From positions 86,175 through 150,174 of the forward strand of contig JAGVJJ010000040.1 in the NCBI GenBank assembly GCA_020051175.1: a stretch of DNA of 64,000 nt, written 5' to 3'. The translations under genes were made by a program, and so were the position numbers. Within the stretch, counting starts at the first letter, position 1. Each line of letters starts with the position of its first letter. Below the pieces are notes generated by a model. The model searched no databases. It saw nothing but the letters and a program-made list of their open reading frames with translations, and was not told the origin of the DNA. Shown in pieces: positions 51,040-64,000 of the stretch. The stretch comes from Bacteroidia bacterium. Lineage in GTDB: Bacteria; Bacteroidota; Bacteroidia; 2-12-FULL-35-15.

Positions 51040-52995
51040 TCACTCAATCACCAACTCATAAATCTCCCCCGGTATATCATTTAACGGAAACGGCAGATTG
51101 TCCTGTGAATAAGGTGCCCCCGGCCACCATTTGGTGTTGTGGTATTCCTGGGTAATAATTAGTAACATCTGGTTATTAGGTATGGAAGTCACCTTGTCAT
51201 TCATATAGCCTACAATACGCATCTTGTCCGGTTGAGGGCCTATGCGCCAGATGATTTCTGTAGGTTTCCATTCTATTTCAAAATAATAGTAATCCGAACC
51301 AAACAGTTCATCATCGCTTTCTTCTTTTTTCTCGGTCAGGGCCCTGTAGGTATTGTCCCAACGATGTGTGTAGAATGTTTGCCCATTATAACTTATGGGG
51401 TTGCAGCCTGCACCGAATTTTTCAGGTTCCCAGCAAGCCATGTCCCAGTTGGTACATGCAACTGTAACCTTGTCGTCAGCATTAGTAATTTCCTCTGGCA
51501 GTGCCACATTCCAGCTATTGATATTGTTTTTGTCATCCTTGCTGTTTTTGAAAACAGGCGGAAAAGCATTGTCCGGACAATAAGGCGGGGTTTTTAATAT
51601 TTCAAAATCGATTTCTGAATAATCAACTGCCGGCACACGCTTGTCATTGCTTCCACCCCAGTAGCTGGCCATGTAGCCTTCTTTATTGCAGTTGCGCCTG
51701 TAGTTCCATTCACCACCGCCCTGAGAAATCAACCATATCGCATTGGTAAGCCCGTTCCATACGTTGTTTTTATTCAGTAGCTCTGTGAGTTTTACCTTTA
51801 CCCTGTACTTGCCGTATGTAAGGCCATGGCGCGTGATAATTCCGACACTTTCTTTCTTCCATTCACCATATTTTGTCTTTGGGTTTTTAATACGGATCAT
51901 TTTTTCGTCAGGGTCTGAAACTACTGTTGTGCATGGTTTTTTAGAGGTTTGAATAATTGTGGGGATGAGTTCATTCTTCGTATAAAAATTTCTGTTCCAG
52001 TTATAATCCATCTTTGAATAGTTATCCTTCAATATGTCTGCAATCACAGGAATATTGTCCATTTTGGTGGATGCATCTACATAATTGATGAATTGCTGAA
52101 TAGGCGCATTTTTGTATAGGTTGCTGTCCTTGCCGCAGGTTGCACAATAGCCGGATGTGTCGATGGTGCCGCTGAAAGTGCTGGTGTTAATATAGATCCC
52201 GCCCCCGAGGTTGGGCTGTGCTTTAACTTTTAGCTGTATGGTGGATTTGTGAGCAATGGTTTTTTTTAACTCTTTGCCCGTCCCATGAAGGAAGTAATAA
52301 TACGGGTTTTGAAAGTGATTGTTTTCTTTTTTATTGAGTTGCCGGATGCCTTCCGGAATCAAAGAGATGTCTTCTTTTGCGCTTACCACAAGCAAAAAAC
52401 TATAATTTCCCATGCGGGGGTTGCGCTGCCAGCGGTTATTTGTGCCATTTTGCATATAGCGTTCTTCATTTCTTGGGTTACCGGATATGGTGAATGCATC
52501 ACTTATTTTATGAAAAGCGTTGTCTGGTTCAATCACTTCCGTTTTTTTGAATTCTACAGGCTCTATCCAGCTGCCATAAAAATTTTCTTCAGAAAGCTCA
52601 TTCCTTTTATTTGTTAAAGAATCGACTTCTTCAAACTTATAGCTCTCGTTCTGATAATAGATCTTGTAAAAAAATTGTTGTGGGTTATTGGTGTTGTTTC
52701 TGATTTCAAACTCAAATTCAAATTTTCCGTTTTTAAGCTGGCGCATGGATGGAAGGGTGAAACCATTCATTGCATCAGTATAGTCAAGAGAAATAATTTT
52801 TACGCCATTGTCTTCTTCATCCCAGTTTACAAGGGGATTAAATTCCTTGATGCTAAAAAGTTCACAATCCAGGGGTGTGGTGTCCTTCGCTTTATGGCAT
52901 GAGCTAAGAAGGGTGTTAAACAAAAGAAGGCATATCAGTAGCCTGCCCACGTTGTGTTCAATAGGAATTAATTTCGTTCTCAATGCATGTTTCAT
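51040..52995 (-). CDS. GH16-type lipoprotein
   Basis: 651 residues from the chosen ATG. The lipobox L-L-S-S-C puts the lipidated Cys at about residue 33, so it should be membrane-attached, probably at the cell surface. The first half is an extra region with several beta strands and four cysteines; the C-terminal part (about 370-650) is a concanavalin-like GH16 fold with S-E-I-D-F-E (the shorter E-x-D-x-E active site, about 464-469), preceded by N-A-I-W-L-I-S-Q. The upstream ATG at 53022 would overlap the next gene by 13 bp; the ATG at 52995 fits the signal better. It is 14 bp after the gene for a membrane-anchored protein. Confidence 0.75.
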   Translation of the reverse strand: MKHALRTKLIPIEHNVGRLLICLLLFNTLLSSCHKAKDTTPLDCELFSIKEFNPLVNWDEEDNGVKIISLDYTDAMNGFTLPSMRQLKNGKFEFEFEIRNNTNNPQQFFYKIYYQNESYKFEEVDSLTNKRNELSEENFYGSWIEPVEFKKTEVIEPDNAFHKISDAFTISGNPRNEERYMQNGTNNRWQRNPRMGNYSFLLVVSAKEDISLIPEGIRQLNKKENNHFQNPYYYFLHGTGKELKKTIAHKSTIQLKVKAQPNLGGGIYINTSTFSGTIDTSGYCATCGKDSNLYKNAPIQQFINYVDASTKMDNIPVIADILKDNYSKMDYNWNRNFYTKNELIPTIIQTSKKPCTTVVSDPDEKMIRIKNPKTKYGEWKKESVGIITRHGLTYGKYRVKVKLTELLNKNNVWNGLTNAIWLISQGGGEWNYRRNCNKEGYMASYWGGSNDKRVPAVDYSEIDFEILKTPPYCPDNAFPPVFKNSKDDKNNINSWNVALPEEITNADDKVTVACTNWDMACWEPEKFGAGCNPISYNGQTFYTHRWDNTYRALTEKKEESDDELFGSDYYYFEIEWKPTEIIWRIGPQPDKMRIVGYMNDKVTSIPNNQMLLIITQEYHNTKWWPGAPYSQDNLPFPLNDIPGEIYELVIE

Positions 52996-53009
52996 ACCTG
53001 ATTCCACAT

Positions 53010-54629
53010 TTACCAAATACATGCCTCCCCAATAGTGTATAACTGAATACTGTTGGGCAGGTAATCAAGATTTTCAAATACGTTGCAGTTTGTTCCGTTA
53101 AAATTGCTGTCAGCACAGTTTCTCATAATAGCAATAACAGATGTTTTTTTTGCACTGCTAAATCTTCCGGGAATAATTTTTAGATGTTCATAGTATTTCG
53201 GATTGTAATCATTTTTGTATCCCGAAAAATCAACCGTGCTGATAATGGTGTAACCTGTGGCATCTTTTTCCATAAGTTTCAAATCAAACCTCCATTCGGT
53301 ATCATACTTAAGAAATTCCTGTCTGCCTCGCCCTGTAAAATCTCCATGATAAATGCGGGTTTTGGAATTAAACAATCCCGAGTCTGCTTTTGAGATGGCC
53401 GCGTTTGCTTCTTCCAGTGTACCCGATGCTTTATTGAACTGTAAAGTATGATAATACCCGCTATCCATGAATACAAGTGCATCATTTTTATTGTTGGTAA
53501 ACAGGTTGGAAACAAAAGGATGCACGTTTTGCTGGTTCCAATTTAGATTTAATTTATCATAGTGTCCTTTTGAAAGCTGTACCCATCGGTCATTTTTAAA
53601 TTCAAAAAGAAGCCAATCATTTGCATGTATAATCAACACATCGCTTGCGCCATTCGAATTAAAATCTCCTGCAAATTTTGTTGCATCCCTGTTTCCTAGA
53701 GGATGATTTGAAACACCCATTTCATGGAAGACCTGGAAGCCTTGATTTTCTTCATCATATCTTAGAAAAAACAATGTTTTTCCATTTTTTATGTACAGCA
53801 GCTCATCAAGGTTGAGCTTGTCTTCCATAAAATCTCCAACAATGTATTCGTCAGCCGGTGCAAAATCGAATAAGGGGTTTTCGTTAATAAGGAGTGTGCT
53901 ATCATTGTTGTTCAGCTGCTGCTTTTTAAAACAGATGGTCGGGAAAGGGGCTTTGTTTCTGGTTGCTGAAAAGCGGTTTTCGTAAAATAAATTCGCATCA
54001 ATGCCTGGATATTCACCTCTGCGCTCGGTGTTTTCTCCATAAACAACTTCCAGATCATCAACAATTACATCGGTTTTTCCTTTGTTCCAGATGTTTATCT
54101 GAAGCACGTCATCTGAACTTAGTTTTTCAACAGGGAAGTTGTAAAGCGCATTAATCTTGGTCCATTTATTTGCCGGCAAATCCATTCGCTCTGTGCTTTT
54201 GCCATCCCAAAAAACGGTTTCATTTTTTGAGTTGCTGATAGATGCAGTCAATACAACATTGCAACCTTCGCTCAATGGATATACCCAGATGCTTGCCCCT
54301 GTGCGTTTCAAAGGGAATGTACCTGCATCGCTCAATCGCTTGATTACTGAGATGCCAAATTCTTTCCCGCCTCCTAAATCACAGGCCATTTGGCCGGAAT
54401 GAGCGATGCCCTTTTTAATGTTATCTGTATTACTTAATCCTTCAGTTGTTTCAAGATCAAAGAAAAAGTTCGTGGTGGCAAGCCCCTGGGAAGTATTGCT
54501 ATTCGTTGTTAAAGTTGGCAGTTCGGGTGCCTTTCTTCTGTTCTTCATATAAACAAAAGCACCCGCAGCGAGTAGTCCTGCAGAAAGTATTAAAAAGAGT
54601 AAAATGTTAGATGATTTAAAAGGTAGCAT
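53010..54629 (-). CDS. Membrane-anchored protein with FG-GAP-like repeats
   Basis: 539 residues from the ATG at 54629. One span (about residues 7-27) anchors the protein; the rest is outside the cytosol. An early region of about 170 residues has a carbohydrate-binding-like pattern (F-F-F-D-L-E-T-T-E-G; D-V-I-V-D-D-L-E-V-V-Y-G). The later part has three or four repeats of the type G-D-F-x-x-x-x-x-D-E/D-L/V-L (for example G-D-F-N-S-N-G-A-S-D-V-L and G-D-F-T-G-R-G-R-Q-E-F-L), like calcium-binding FG-GAP/VCBS blades. An upstream start 37 codons earlier lacks a signal. It is likely to be a surface-facing binding partner of the adjacent GH16 lipoprotein. Confidence 0.6.
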   Translation of the reverse strand: MLPFKSSNILLFLILSAGLLAAGAFVYMKNRRKAPELPTLTTNSNTSQGLATTNFFFDLETTEGLSNTDNIKKGIAHSGQMACDLGGGKEFGISVIKRLSDAGTFPLKRTGASIWVYPLSEGCNVVLTASISNSKNETVFWDGKSTERMDLPANKWTKINALYNFPVEKLSSDDVLQINIWNKGKTDVIVDDLEVVYGENTERRGEYPGIDANLFYENRFSATRNKAPFPTICFKKQQLNNNDSTLLINENPLFDFAPADEYIVGDFMEDKLNLDELLYIKNGKTLFFLRYDEENQGFQVFHEMGVSNHPLGNRDATKFAGDFNSNGASDVLIIHANDWLLFEFKNDRWVQLSKGHYDKLNLNWNQQNVHPFVSNLFTNNKNDALVFMDSGYYHTLQFNKASGTLEEANAAISKADSGLFNSKTRIYHGDFTGRGRQEFLKYDTEWRFDLKLMEKDATGYTIISTVDFSGYKNDYNPKYYEHLKIIPGRFSSAKKTSVIAIMRNCADSNFNGTNCNVFENLDYLPNSIQLYTIGEACIW

Positions 54630-54711
54630 TTGCTGTGCTTTAATACAGGGCTTTTGAAATCTGTTTAATAATAAATCAGTTGCAGGTAGTTTATACGTTA
54701 CAGCTATAGTT

Positions 54712-56514
54712 TTACGTTCGTAAATTATTTTTTTTCTCAATGGCCGATCTTATGTCTGCTAATTGTCCCTTCGGTATTGCATCAATAAGCTTTTGAGTAT
54801 ACGCTGTCTGGGGATTGGAATAAATTGTATCCGCATCGCCCATTTCTTCTATTCTTCCCCTGTTCATCACCACCATACGGTCGCTCATAAATTTAACTAC
54901 CGAAAGGTCGTGTGAAATAAAAATATACGTAAACCCAAACTCCCGCTTAAGTTCATTTAATAAATTCAATACCTGTGCCTGAACAGACACATCAAGTGCA
55001 GAAACAGGTTCATCACAAATTATAAATTTTGGCTTTAGGGCCAGTGCGCGTGCAATGCAAATACGCTGGCGCTGCCCGCCCGAAAACTCATGCGGGTAAC
55101 GGTAAAAATGTGTTTTGTTCATATTTACACGCTCAAGAAGGGCAATTACCTGTTTTTTGCGTGATATGTCACTGTCTCCAATACCATGCACCTGCATTGG
55201 TTCCATGATCGCCTGCCCTATTGTTAGCCTTGGATTTAGTGATGAGTAAGGATCCTGGAAAATAAGCTGCATGTCCCTGCGCAATCCACGCATCTCTTTT
55301 TCCGATAGCGATGAAATGTTCTTCCCATCAAAAATAATATCGCCTCCGGTGGGTGGTATCAATCGTAATATTGTTCTTCCAAGTGTGGTTTTGCCGCAGC
55401 CGGATTCTCCCACCAAACCAAGTGTTTCGCCAGGGTATACATCAAAGCTTACATCATCAACCGCTTTTACATAATCTGTTACTTTGCCAAGAATGCCTTT
55501 TTTTACAGGAAAATAGGTCTGAACATTTTTTAGCTGCAGAATGGGGGCTTGTGCGTACAGTTTCTTATGAGCTTCTAATCGTTCTTCAGTACTTACAATC
55601 AACTTCCCGGTTACTTCTGCTACCGATTGCCTGCTTTCAATCATTTCACCGCTTGCCTCCGTTTTCATAAAATACGAAACGGTTGGCAGCCAGCGAAGTC
55701 GCCTGTCCAGTGGTGGACGGCAAGCTAGAAGGCCCTTTGTGTAAGGGTGCTGCGGCTTAGTAAAAATGTCGAGGACACTGCCCTGTTCTACAATTTTTCC
55801 TTTGTACATCACAACCACCTTATCTGCAAGCTCAGCAATAACACCCAAATCGTGGGTTATAAATAAAATTCCCATGTCCCTTTCACGCTGTAACTTCAGT
55901 AAAAGTTCAAGAATCGCAGCCTGTACGGTAACATCCAGTGCGGTTGTGGGCTCATCGGCAATAAGAATGTTGGGCCTGCCGCTAATAGCCATAGCAATCA
56001 TTACGCGCTGCTTTTGTCCACCGGATATCTGGTGGGGGTAACAGTCAAAAATGCGTTCCGGGTGGGGTAGTTGTACTTCTTTAAAAAGCTCAATAGTGCG
56101 TATCTTTGCTTCTTTCTTTGTAACTTTTTGATGAAGGAGTATAGCCTCCATTATCTGATCACCGCAGGTATACACCGGGTTTAAAGATGTCATGGGCTCT
56201 TGGAAAATCATTGCAATTTCGTTTCCACGCAAAGCCCTCATCTCACTTCCCGAAAGTTTGGTAATATCAACCTTGCCTTTGTTGCGGGAATGGTAAAGTA
56301 TTTCACCGCTTGTGGTTTTACCATGTGATTTGGCGACAAGCCTCATCACCGATAGTGCTGTTACGGATTTTCCGGATCCGGATTCGCCAACAATACCAAT
56401 TGTTTCACCGCGCGACAAACTAAAGGAAATGTCATTTATTGCCTTTACGGTTTCTTCTTCCCCGCGAAATTCGGTTACTAAATTTTTTATTTCAAGCAAT
56501 GTTTCTGTTGCCAT
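54712..56514 (-). CDS. Fused dual ABC-transporter ATPase (OppD-OppF type)
   Basis: 600 residues with two nucleotide-binding domains of the peptide/nickel-type importer family. First: Walker A G-E-S-G-S-G-K-S (about residues 40-47), signature I-S-G-G-Q-K-Q-R (about 159-166) and Walker B L-I-A-D-E-P-T. Second: G-E-S-G-C-G-K-T (about 360-367), F-S-G-G-Q-R-Q-R (about 471-478) and I-I-C-D-E-P-V. After each domain is the short OppD/F C-terminal extension. ATG at 56514 is used, four codons after another possible start. No permease or binding-protein gene is adjacent, so the membrane parts must be elsewhere. Confidence 0.92.
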   Translation of the reverse strand: MATETLLEIKNLVTEFRGEEETVKAINDISFSLSRGETIGIVGESGSGKSVTALSVMRLVAKSHGKTTSGEILYHSRNKGKVDITKLSGSEMRALRGNEIAMIFQEPMTSLNPVYTCGDQIMEAILLHQKVTKKEAKIRTIELFKEVQLPHPERIFDCYPHQISGGQKQRVMIAMAISGRPNILIADEPTTALDVTVQAAILELLLKLQRERDMGILFITHDLGVIAELADKVVVMYKGKIVEQGSVLDIFTKPQHPYTKGLLACRPPLDRRLRWLPTVSYFMKTEASGEMIESRQSVAEVTGKLIVSTEERLEAHKKLYAQAPILQLKNVQTYFPVKKGILGKVTDYVKAVDDVSFDVYPGETLGLVGESGCGKTTLGRTILRLIPPTGGDIIFDGKNISSLSEKEMRGLRRDMQLIFQDPYSSLNPRLTIGQAIMEPMQVHGIGDSDISRKKQVIALLERVNMNKTHFYRYPHEFSGGQRQRICIARALALKPKFIICDEPVSALDVSVQAQVLNLLNELKREFGFTYIFISHDLSVVKFMSDRMVVMNRGRIEEMGDADTIYSNPQTAYTQKLIDAIPKGQLADIRSAIEKKNNLRT

Positions 56515-56614
56515 ACTTTCAATCAAAGAGTGTTAAATTACAGTTTGTGGCGCAATTGTGCAAGTAAATGAGCTAATATGTGTTTTGCCTGCTTGAGAAA
56601 ATGTGTATATCGGT

Positions 56615-56642
56615 TTTGGTAAGCAAAGAATATATATTTTTG
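56615..56642 (+). promoter_or_regulatory. Promoter of the sigma factor group
   Basis: TTTG (56615-56618) and TATTTTTG (56635-56642) with a 16-bp spacer resemble the main Bacteroidota promoter. It lies 30 bp before the GTG start and on the strand opposite to the ABC gene, in the short gap between divergent genes. Confidence 0.5.
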
Positions 56643-56671
56643 GTATCAACCAACGAAAAAAGTAGCACAAC

Positions 56672-57253
56672 GTGATCACTGCAAATCCTCATAAATGGGT
56701 CGAAAACTATGGTGATTACCTGTTTTCTATAGCGCTTCTGAAAACCAGTCAAAGGGAAACAGCTGAAGATATGGTTCAGGAAACTTTTATGGCGGCAGTA
56801 AAAGCATTGCCAGGGTTCAAAGGTGAGAGTAATGAAAAAACCTGGTTGACTGCAATTTTGAATAATAAGGTAATTGACTATTACCGGAAAAAAGACTTGC
56901 TTAAAAATGCGGATACCTATTTGCAGGAAACGGAACAAAGCTTTAACAGCAGCTTTTTTGAAACCGAACTATCGCCAGTCGGACATTGGACAAAGAGCCA
57001 GGCTCCACAGCCTTGGGTGGAAGATGCAGACAAAACAATTACTCAGAGCGAGTTTTACAGGGTGTTTGAATTCTGCGTCAGTAAAATGCCCCCAAAACTT
57101 GTTCCTGTATTCCTTTCAAAATTTATAGATGAAAAAAATGCAGAAGAAATTTGTAAGGAATTGAATATTTCATCGTCTAATTATTGGGTAATAATACATC
57201 GTTCCAGATTATTGATGCGAAAATGCCTGGAAACAAACTGGTTTAAAAACTAA
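56672..57253 (+). CDS. ECF-type RNA polymerase sigma factor
   Basis: 193 residues from a GTG start. Sigma region 2 is visible as Y-G-D-Y-L-F-S-I-A, then A-E-D-M-V-Q-E-T-F (about residues 13-38) and the -10-binding T-W-L-T-A-I-L-N-N-K (about 57-66). Region 4 is a helix-turn-helix (A-E-E-I-C-K-E-L-N-I-S-S, about 158-169; I-H-R-S-R-L-L-M-R-K, about 175-184). The sequence between regions (about 90-125) is longer than in many such factors. It is 5 bp before a small anti-sigma-like gene, so the pair probably works as sigma factor and regulator, perhaps of the methionine sulfoxide reductase next to it. Confidence 0.88.
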   Translation: MITANPHKWVENYGDYLFSIALLKTSQRETAEDMVQETFMAAVKALPGFKGESNEKTWLTAILNNKVIDYYRKKDLLKNADTYLQETEQSFNSSFFETELSPVGHWTKSQAPQPWVEDADKTITQSEFYRVFEFCVSKMPPKLVPVFLSKFIDEKNAEEICKELNISSSNYWVIIHRSRLLMRKCLETNWFKN

Positions 57254-57258
57254 CAGAT

Positions 57259-57528
57259 ATGTCTTTTTTTGAAGGATTAACAGCGCACTGCAAAGAAGCT
57301 ACCATGTTGACGGTGAAAAAGGAGGAAACAAAACTGCCGTTTTTTTCTCAGCTGAAGCTATGGATGCATTTGGCTTACTGTGCTTCCTGCAGAAGGTTTG
57401 TGAAACAGTCGAAACAAATAAGTGCTTATGCCTCCGGTTATAAGCTTAATATACCAGAATCAACGGATTCTGCTTTAACAGAGGAGCAGAAAACGAGACT
57501 TCAGAACGCGATAAACAATCAACTATAG
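57259..57528 (+). CDS. Small ZAS-type anti-sigma factor-like protein
   Basis: 89 residues. H-L-A-Y-C-A-S-C (H-x3-C-x2-C, about residues 37-44) is the zinc motif of ZAS anti-sigma factors, and a further His-Cys pair (A-H-C, residues 9-11) lies before it. It has no membrane span, so it would be a soluble anti-sigma factor. Such proteins hold a sigma factor inactive until a signal, often oxidation of the zinc ligands, frees it. That matches its place between an ECF sigma gene and a methionine sulfoxide reductase gene, but the regulatory link is inference. Confidence 0.78.
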   Translation: MSFFEGLTAHCKEATMLTVKKEETKLPFFSQLKLWMHLAYCASCRRFVKQSKQISAYASGYKLNIPESTDSALTEEQKTRLQNAINNQL

Positions 57529-57633
57529 CACTTTCTGTACCGATCGTTGTTTTTTTGAAATTATTTTTTCAGACGTTGTAAGGTTTCTTTATTGTCTGCG
57601 TCTATACAATCAGAAACCATTAATTATAATCTT

Positions 57634-58716
57634 ATGGCTCGTTATAAATCAATATGTCAATTTGTTCAGTTTGCAGGGATAATCTTGATTTCCCAGGTGT
57701 TTACCGCCTGCGGACAAACCAATTCATCCCGAGTTAATAAAACGGAGATCAATCCGGATGCTGCAATTCAGAAAACGGACGCAGAATGGAAAAAACAACT
57801 CAGTCCCGATCAGTACTATGTATTACGACAAAAAGGAACTGAAGAGCCTTATTCGGGAAAGCTGCTTTTGAACAAAGAAAAGGGTGTATATAAATGTGCG
57901 GCATGCGGAAACGAGCTGTTTACGGATGAAATGAAGTTCGATTCGCACTGCGGCTGGCCAAGTTTTGATCGCGAAATAAGTGGTGGAAAAATTAAAACCC
58001 TGGAAGACAATTCCCACGGGATGCAGCGCCTTGAAATTCAATGTGCTAAATGTGGCGGTCATCTTGGACATTTGTTTGATGATGGTCCTACAAAAACAGG
58101 AATGAGGTATTGTGTCAATTCTTTATCATTGGACTTTGTAAATGAAAAGGAGCTTAATAAGGCTGCAACGAAAAGTGCCTCACTGGATACGCTTACTCTT
58201 GGTGGTGGTTGTTTTTGGTGTGTGGAAGCCGTATATGAAATGCTTGATGGTGTTGAAAAGGTAGAGTCCGGATATTCGGGTGGTGCAGGTGCAAACCCCA
58301 CCTATAAAGAAGTATGTACAGGTACAACCGGGCATGCTGAAGTGGTGCAGATCACCTATGACAATACAAAAACTTCGCTTGAAGAAATTTTAAAAGTGTT
58401 TTTTACAGTCCACGATCCCACAACGCTCAACCGCCAGGGGAATGATGCTGGTACACAATACCGTTCCGTTGTATTCTACAGAAACGAAAAACAACGCCAG
58501 GCAACTCAGAATATAATTGACCTGCTGAACAAAGAAAAAGTATATCCCAAACCGATTGTAACGCAGGTTGTGCCTTTTAAAGCTTTTTACGAAGCAGAAG
58601 ATTATCACCAGGATTATTATAATCTCAACAAGGAAGAGCCTTACTGCCAGATGGTTATTCAGCCGAAAATTGAAAAATTTGAAAAAGTATTCAAGGATAA
58701 AATAAAGAAGCAATAA
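57634..58716 (+). CDS. Lipoprotein MsrB-MsrA methionine sulfoxide reductase fusion
   Basis: Repairs oxidised methionine in proteins. 360 residues from the ATG that gives a proper lipoprotein signal (lipobox F-T-A-C near residue 26), so it acts outside the cytosol. The first domain is MsrB: zinc pairs C-A-A-C-G (about 88-92) and C-A-K-C-G-G-H-L (about 138-145), catalytic R-Y-C-V-N-S (Cys about 164). The second is MsrA: G-G-C-F-W-C-V-E (catalytic Cys about 192) and G-H-A-E-V-V (about 234-239). The order MsrB-MsrA is the reverse of many fusions. The domains handle R- and S-sulfoxides respectively. The preceding sigma/anti-sigma pair may control it. Confidence 0.88.
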   Translation: MARYKSICQFVQFAGIILISQVFTACGQTNSSRVNKTEINPDAAIQKTDAEWKKQLSPDQYYVLRQKGTEEPYSGKLLLNKEKGVYKCAACGNELFTDEMKFDSHCGWPSFDREISGGKIKTLEDNSHGMQRLEIQCAKCGGHLGHLFDDGPTKTGMRYCVNSLSLDFVNEKELNKAATKSASLDTLTLGGGCFWCVEAVYEMLDGVEKVESGYSGGAGANPTYKEVCTGTTGHAEVVQITYDNTKTSLEEILKVFFTVHDPTTLNRQGNDAGTQYRSVVFYRNEKQRQATQNIIDLLNKEKVYPKPIVTQVVPFKAFYEAEDYHQDYYNLNKEEPYCQMVIQPKIEKFEKVFKDKIKKQ

Positions 58717-59201
58717 AATAGTTCCATTCGGATATCGCCCTTTTTGCTAAACTGTAAACACTTTTTGTTACTTCACCTTGTGTTTACTGTGTAGTTTATT
58801 AATACGGTTTCATCTTCCTGCAATTTCCCTGCTGTTTAAACACTGCTTTTTTGATTAATATGCTGATTATCATTGGTTTGTGTTTGCTGTTTCTTCCCCT
58901 TTGTTTTTGCAACCTTTTCAGTAGTACAATCATCTTAGGATGTATATGAAATTTTATCCGGTGGTTGCGCAAGTCTTTTTGTATTCGGCTAGCGTGTATA
59001 GTGTTAAACATTTAAAATAAATTTTAAGAGTTAGATACTTTCATATCGTGCTCAGTTTTAGTTAAATACTATTTCGGAAATTACTTTGATATGATGCTTT
59101 TATTTATATTTTTGCTCTGTTGAAATTTGTCTGCTTCTTTTTCAGGCAGATGTTTTTGTTTTTATATAATACAAAGGGTGGAAAAAGCTGAGTTAAATAG
59201 G
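58717..59201. other. Gap of about 485 bp before the collagen-like gene
   Basis: AT-rich, with no credible gene: a 70-codon minus-strand reading frame is low-complexity and has no start context. I found no convincing -33/-7 pair; the nearest is TACTTTG near 59082-59088, one base short of TAnnTTTG. Expression of the large gene may need other signals. Confidence 0.5.

Positions 59202-64000
<4,799 letters not shown>

Noticed and set aside
58799-59011. 70-codon minus-strand reading frame before the collagen-like gene.
   Set aside because: Low-complexity, Lys/His/Ile-rich, no promoter or start context and no similarity to a known family.

Overview
The window looks like about 64 kb of chromosome from a low- to mid-GC member of the Bacteroidota. 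The signs are C-terminal type IX secretion (T9SS) sorting domains, TAnnTTTG-type -7 promoter elements, a propeller/Y_Y_Y/SpoIIE sensor, AsmA-like and AAA_14/DUF4143 proteins typical of the phylum, and almost no Shine-Dalgarno sequences before the genes. I saw no rRNA, tRNA or CRISPR array. All family assignments come from reading motifs by eye; no database was searched.

1-10.4 kb: the tail of a short-chain dehydrogenase, a FemAB-like acetyltransferase, a tight pyrimidine-salvage group (upp, a small membrane protein, a YjjG-like nucleotidase), a 2160-residue secreted beta-helix protein with a T9SS tail, and a hypothetical gene with a clear terminator/promoter pair before it. 10.5-14.5 kb: on the minus strand, an AAA_14/DUF4143 ATPase and four small envelope or cytosolic proteins, with a duplicated hairpin element flanking one of them. 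14.5-22.4 kb: a complete type I restriction-modification locus (hsdR, an AlbA_2-type regulator, hsdM, and an hsdS with a long C-terminal extension).

22.5-29.7 kb: RNase G behind a structured leader, a 29-residue very basic protein, a TPR protein, an HU protein, then a large sensor-phosphatase gene (13 propeller repeats, Y_Y_Y, SpoIIE) split by two frameshifts, both in homopolymers. 29.9-31.4 kb: an intact IS4-type insertion sequence with inverted repeats and a target duplication, inserted just upstream of a pseudouridine synthase promoter. 31.4-39.9 kb: pseudouridine synthase, AsmA-like protein, a histidine kinase with a duplicated sensor, a small protein between inverted repeats, HemW and a cyclase-family hydrolase.

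39.9-47.6 kb: a plus-strand operon for an exported glycan (GT2 polyprenyl-phosphate glycosyltransferase, two multi-span GT-C-like proteins, an MBOAT acyltransferase, an AlgX/AlgJ-like partner). Facing it is a minus-strand group with a T9SS-exported GH16 glycanase and two YadA-head/tail-fibre-like paralogues, followed by a second GH16-type lipoprotein, a membrane-anchored FG-GAP-like protein and a fused OppD/OppF-type ABC ATPase. 56.6-58.7 kb: an ECF sigma factor, a small zinc-binding anti-sigma-like protein, and a lipoprotein MsrB-MsrA fusion. 59.2 kb to the end: an incomplete gene for a giant secreted collagen-like protein. It has about 370 Gly-X-Thr triplets in two blocks, split by a globular insert resembling a motif of phage tail fibres, then a non-collagenous tail that runs off the window.

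The most interesting parts are this collagen-like fibre, the glycan-acylation/GH16 neighbourhood and the homopolymer-split sensor gene.
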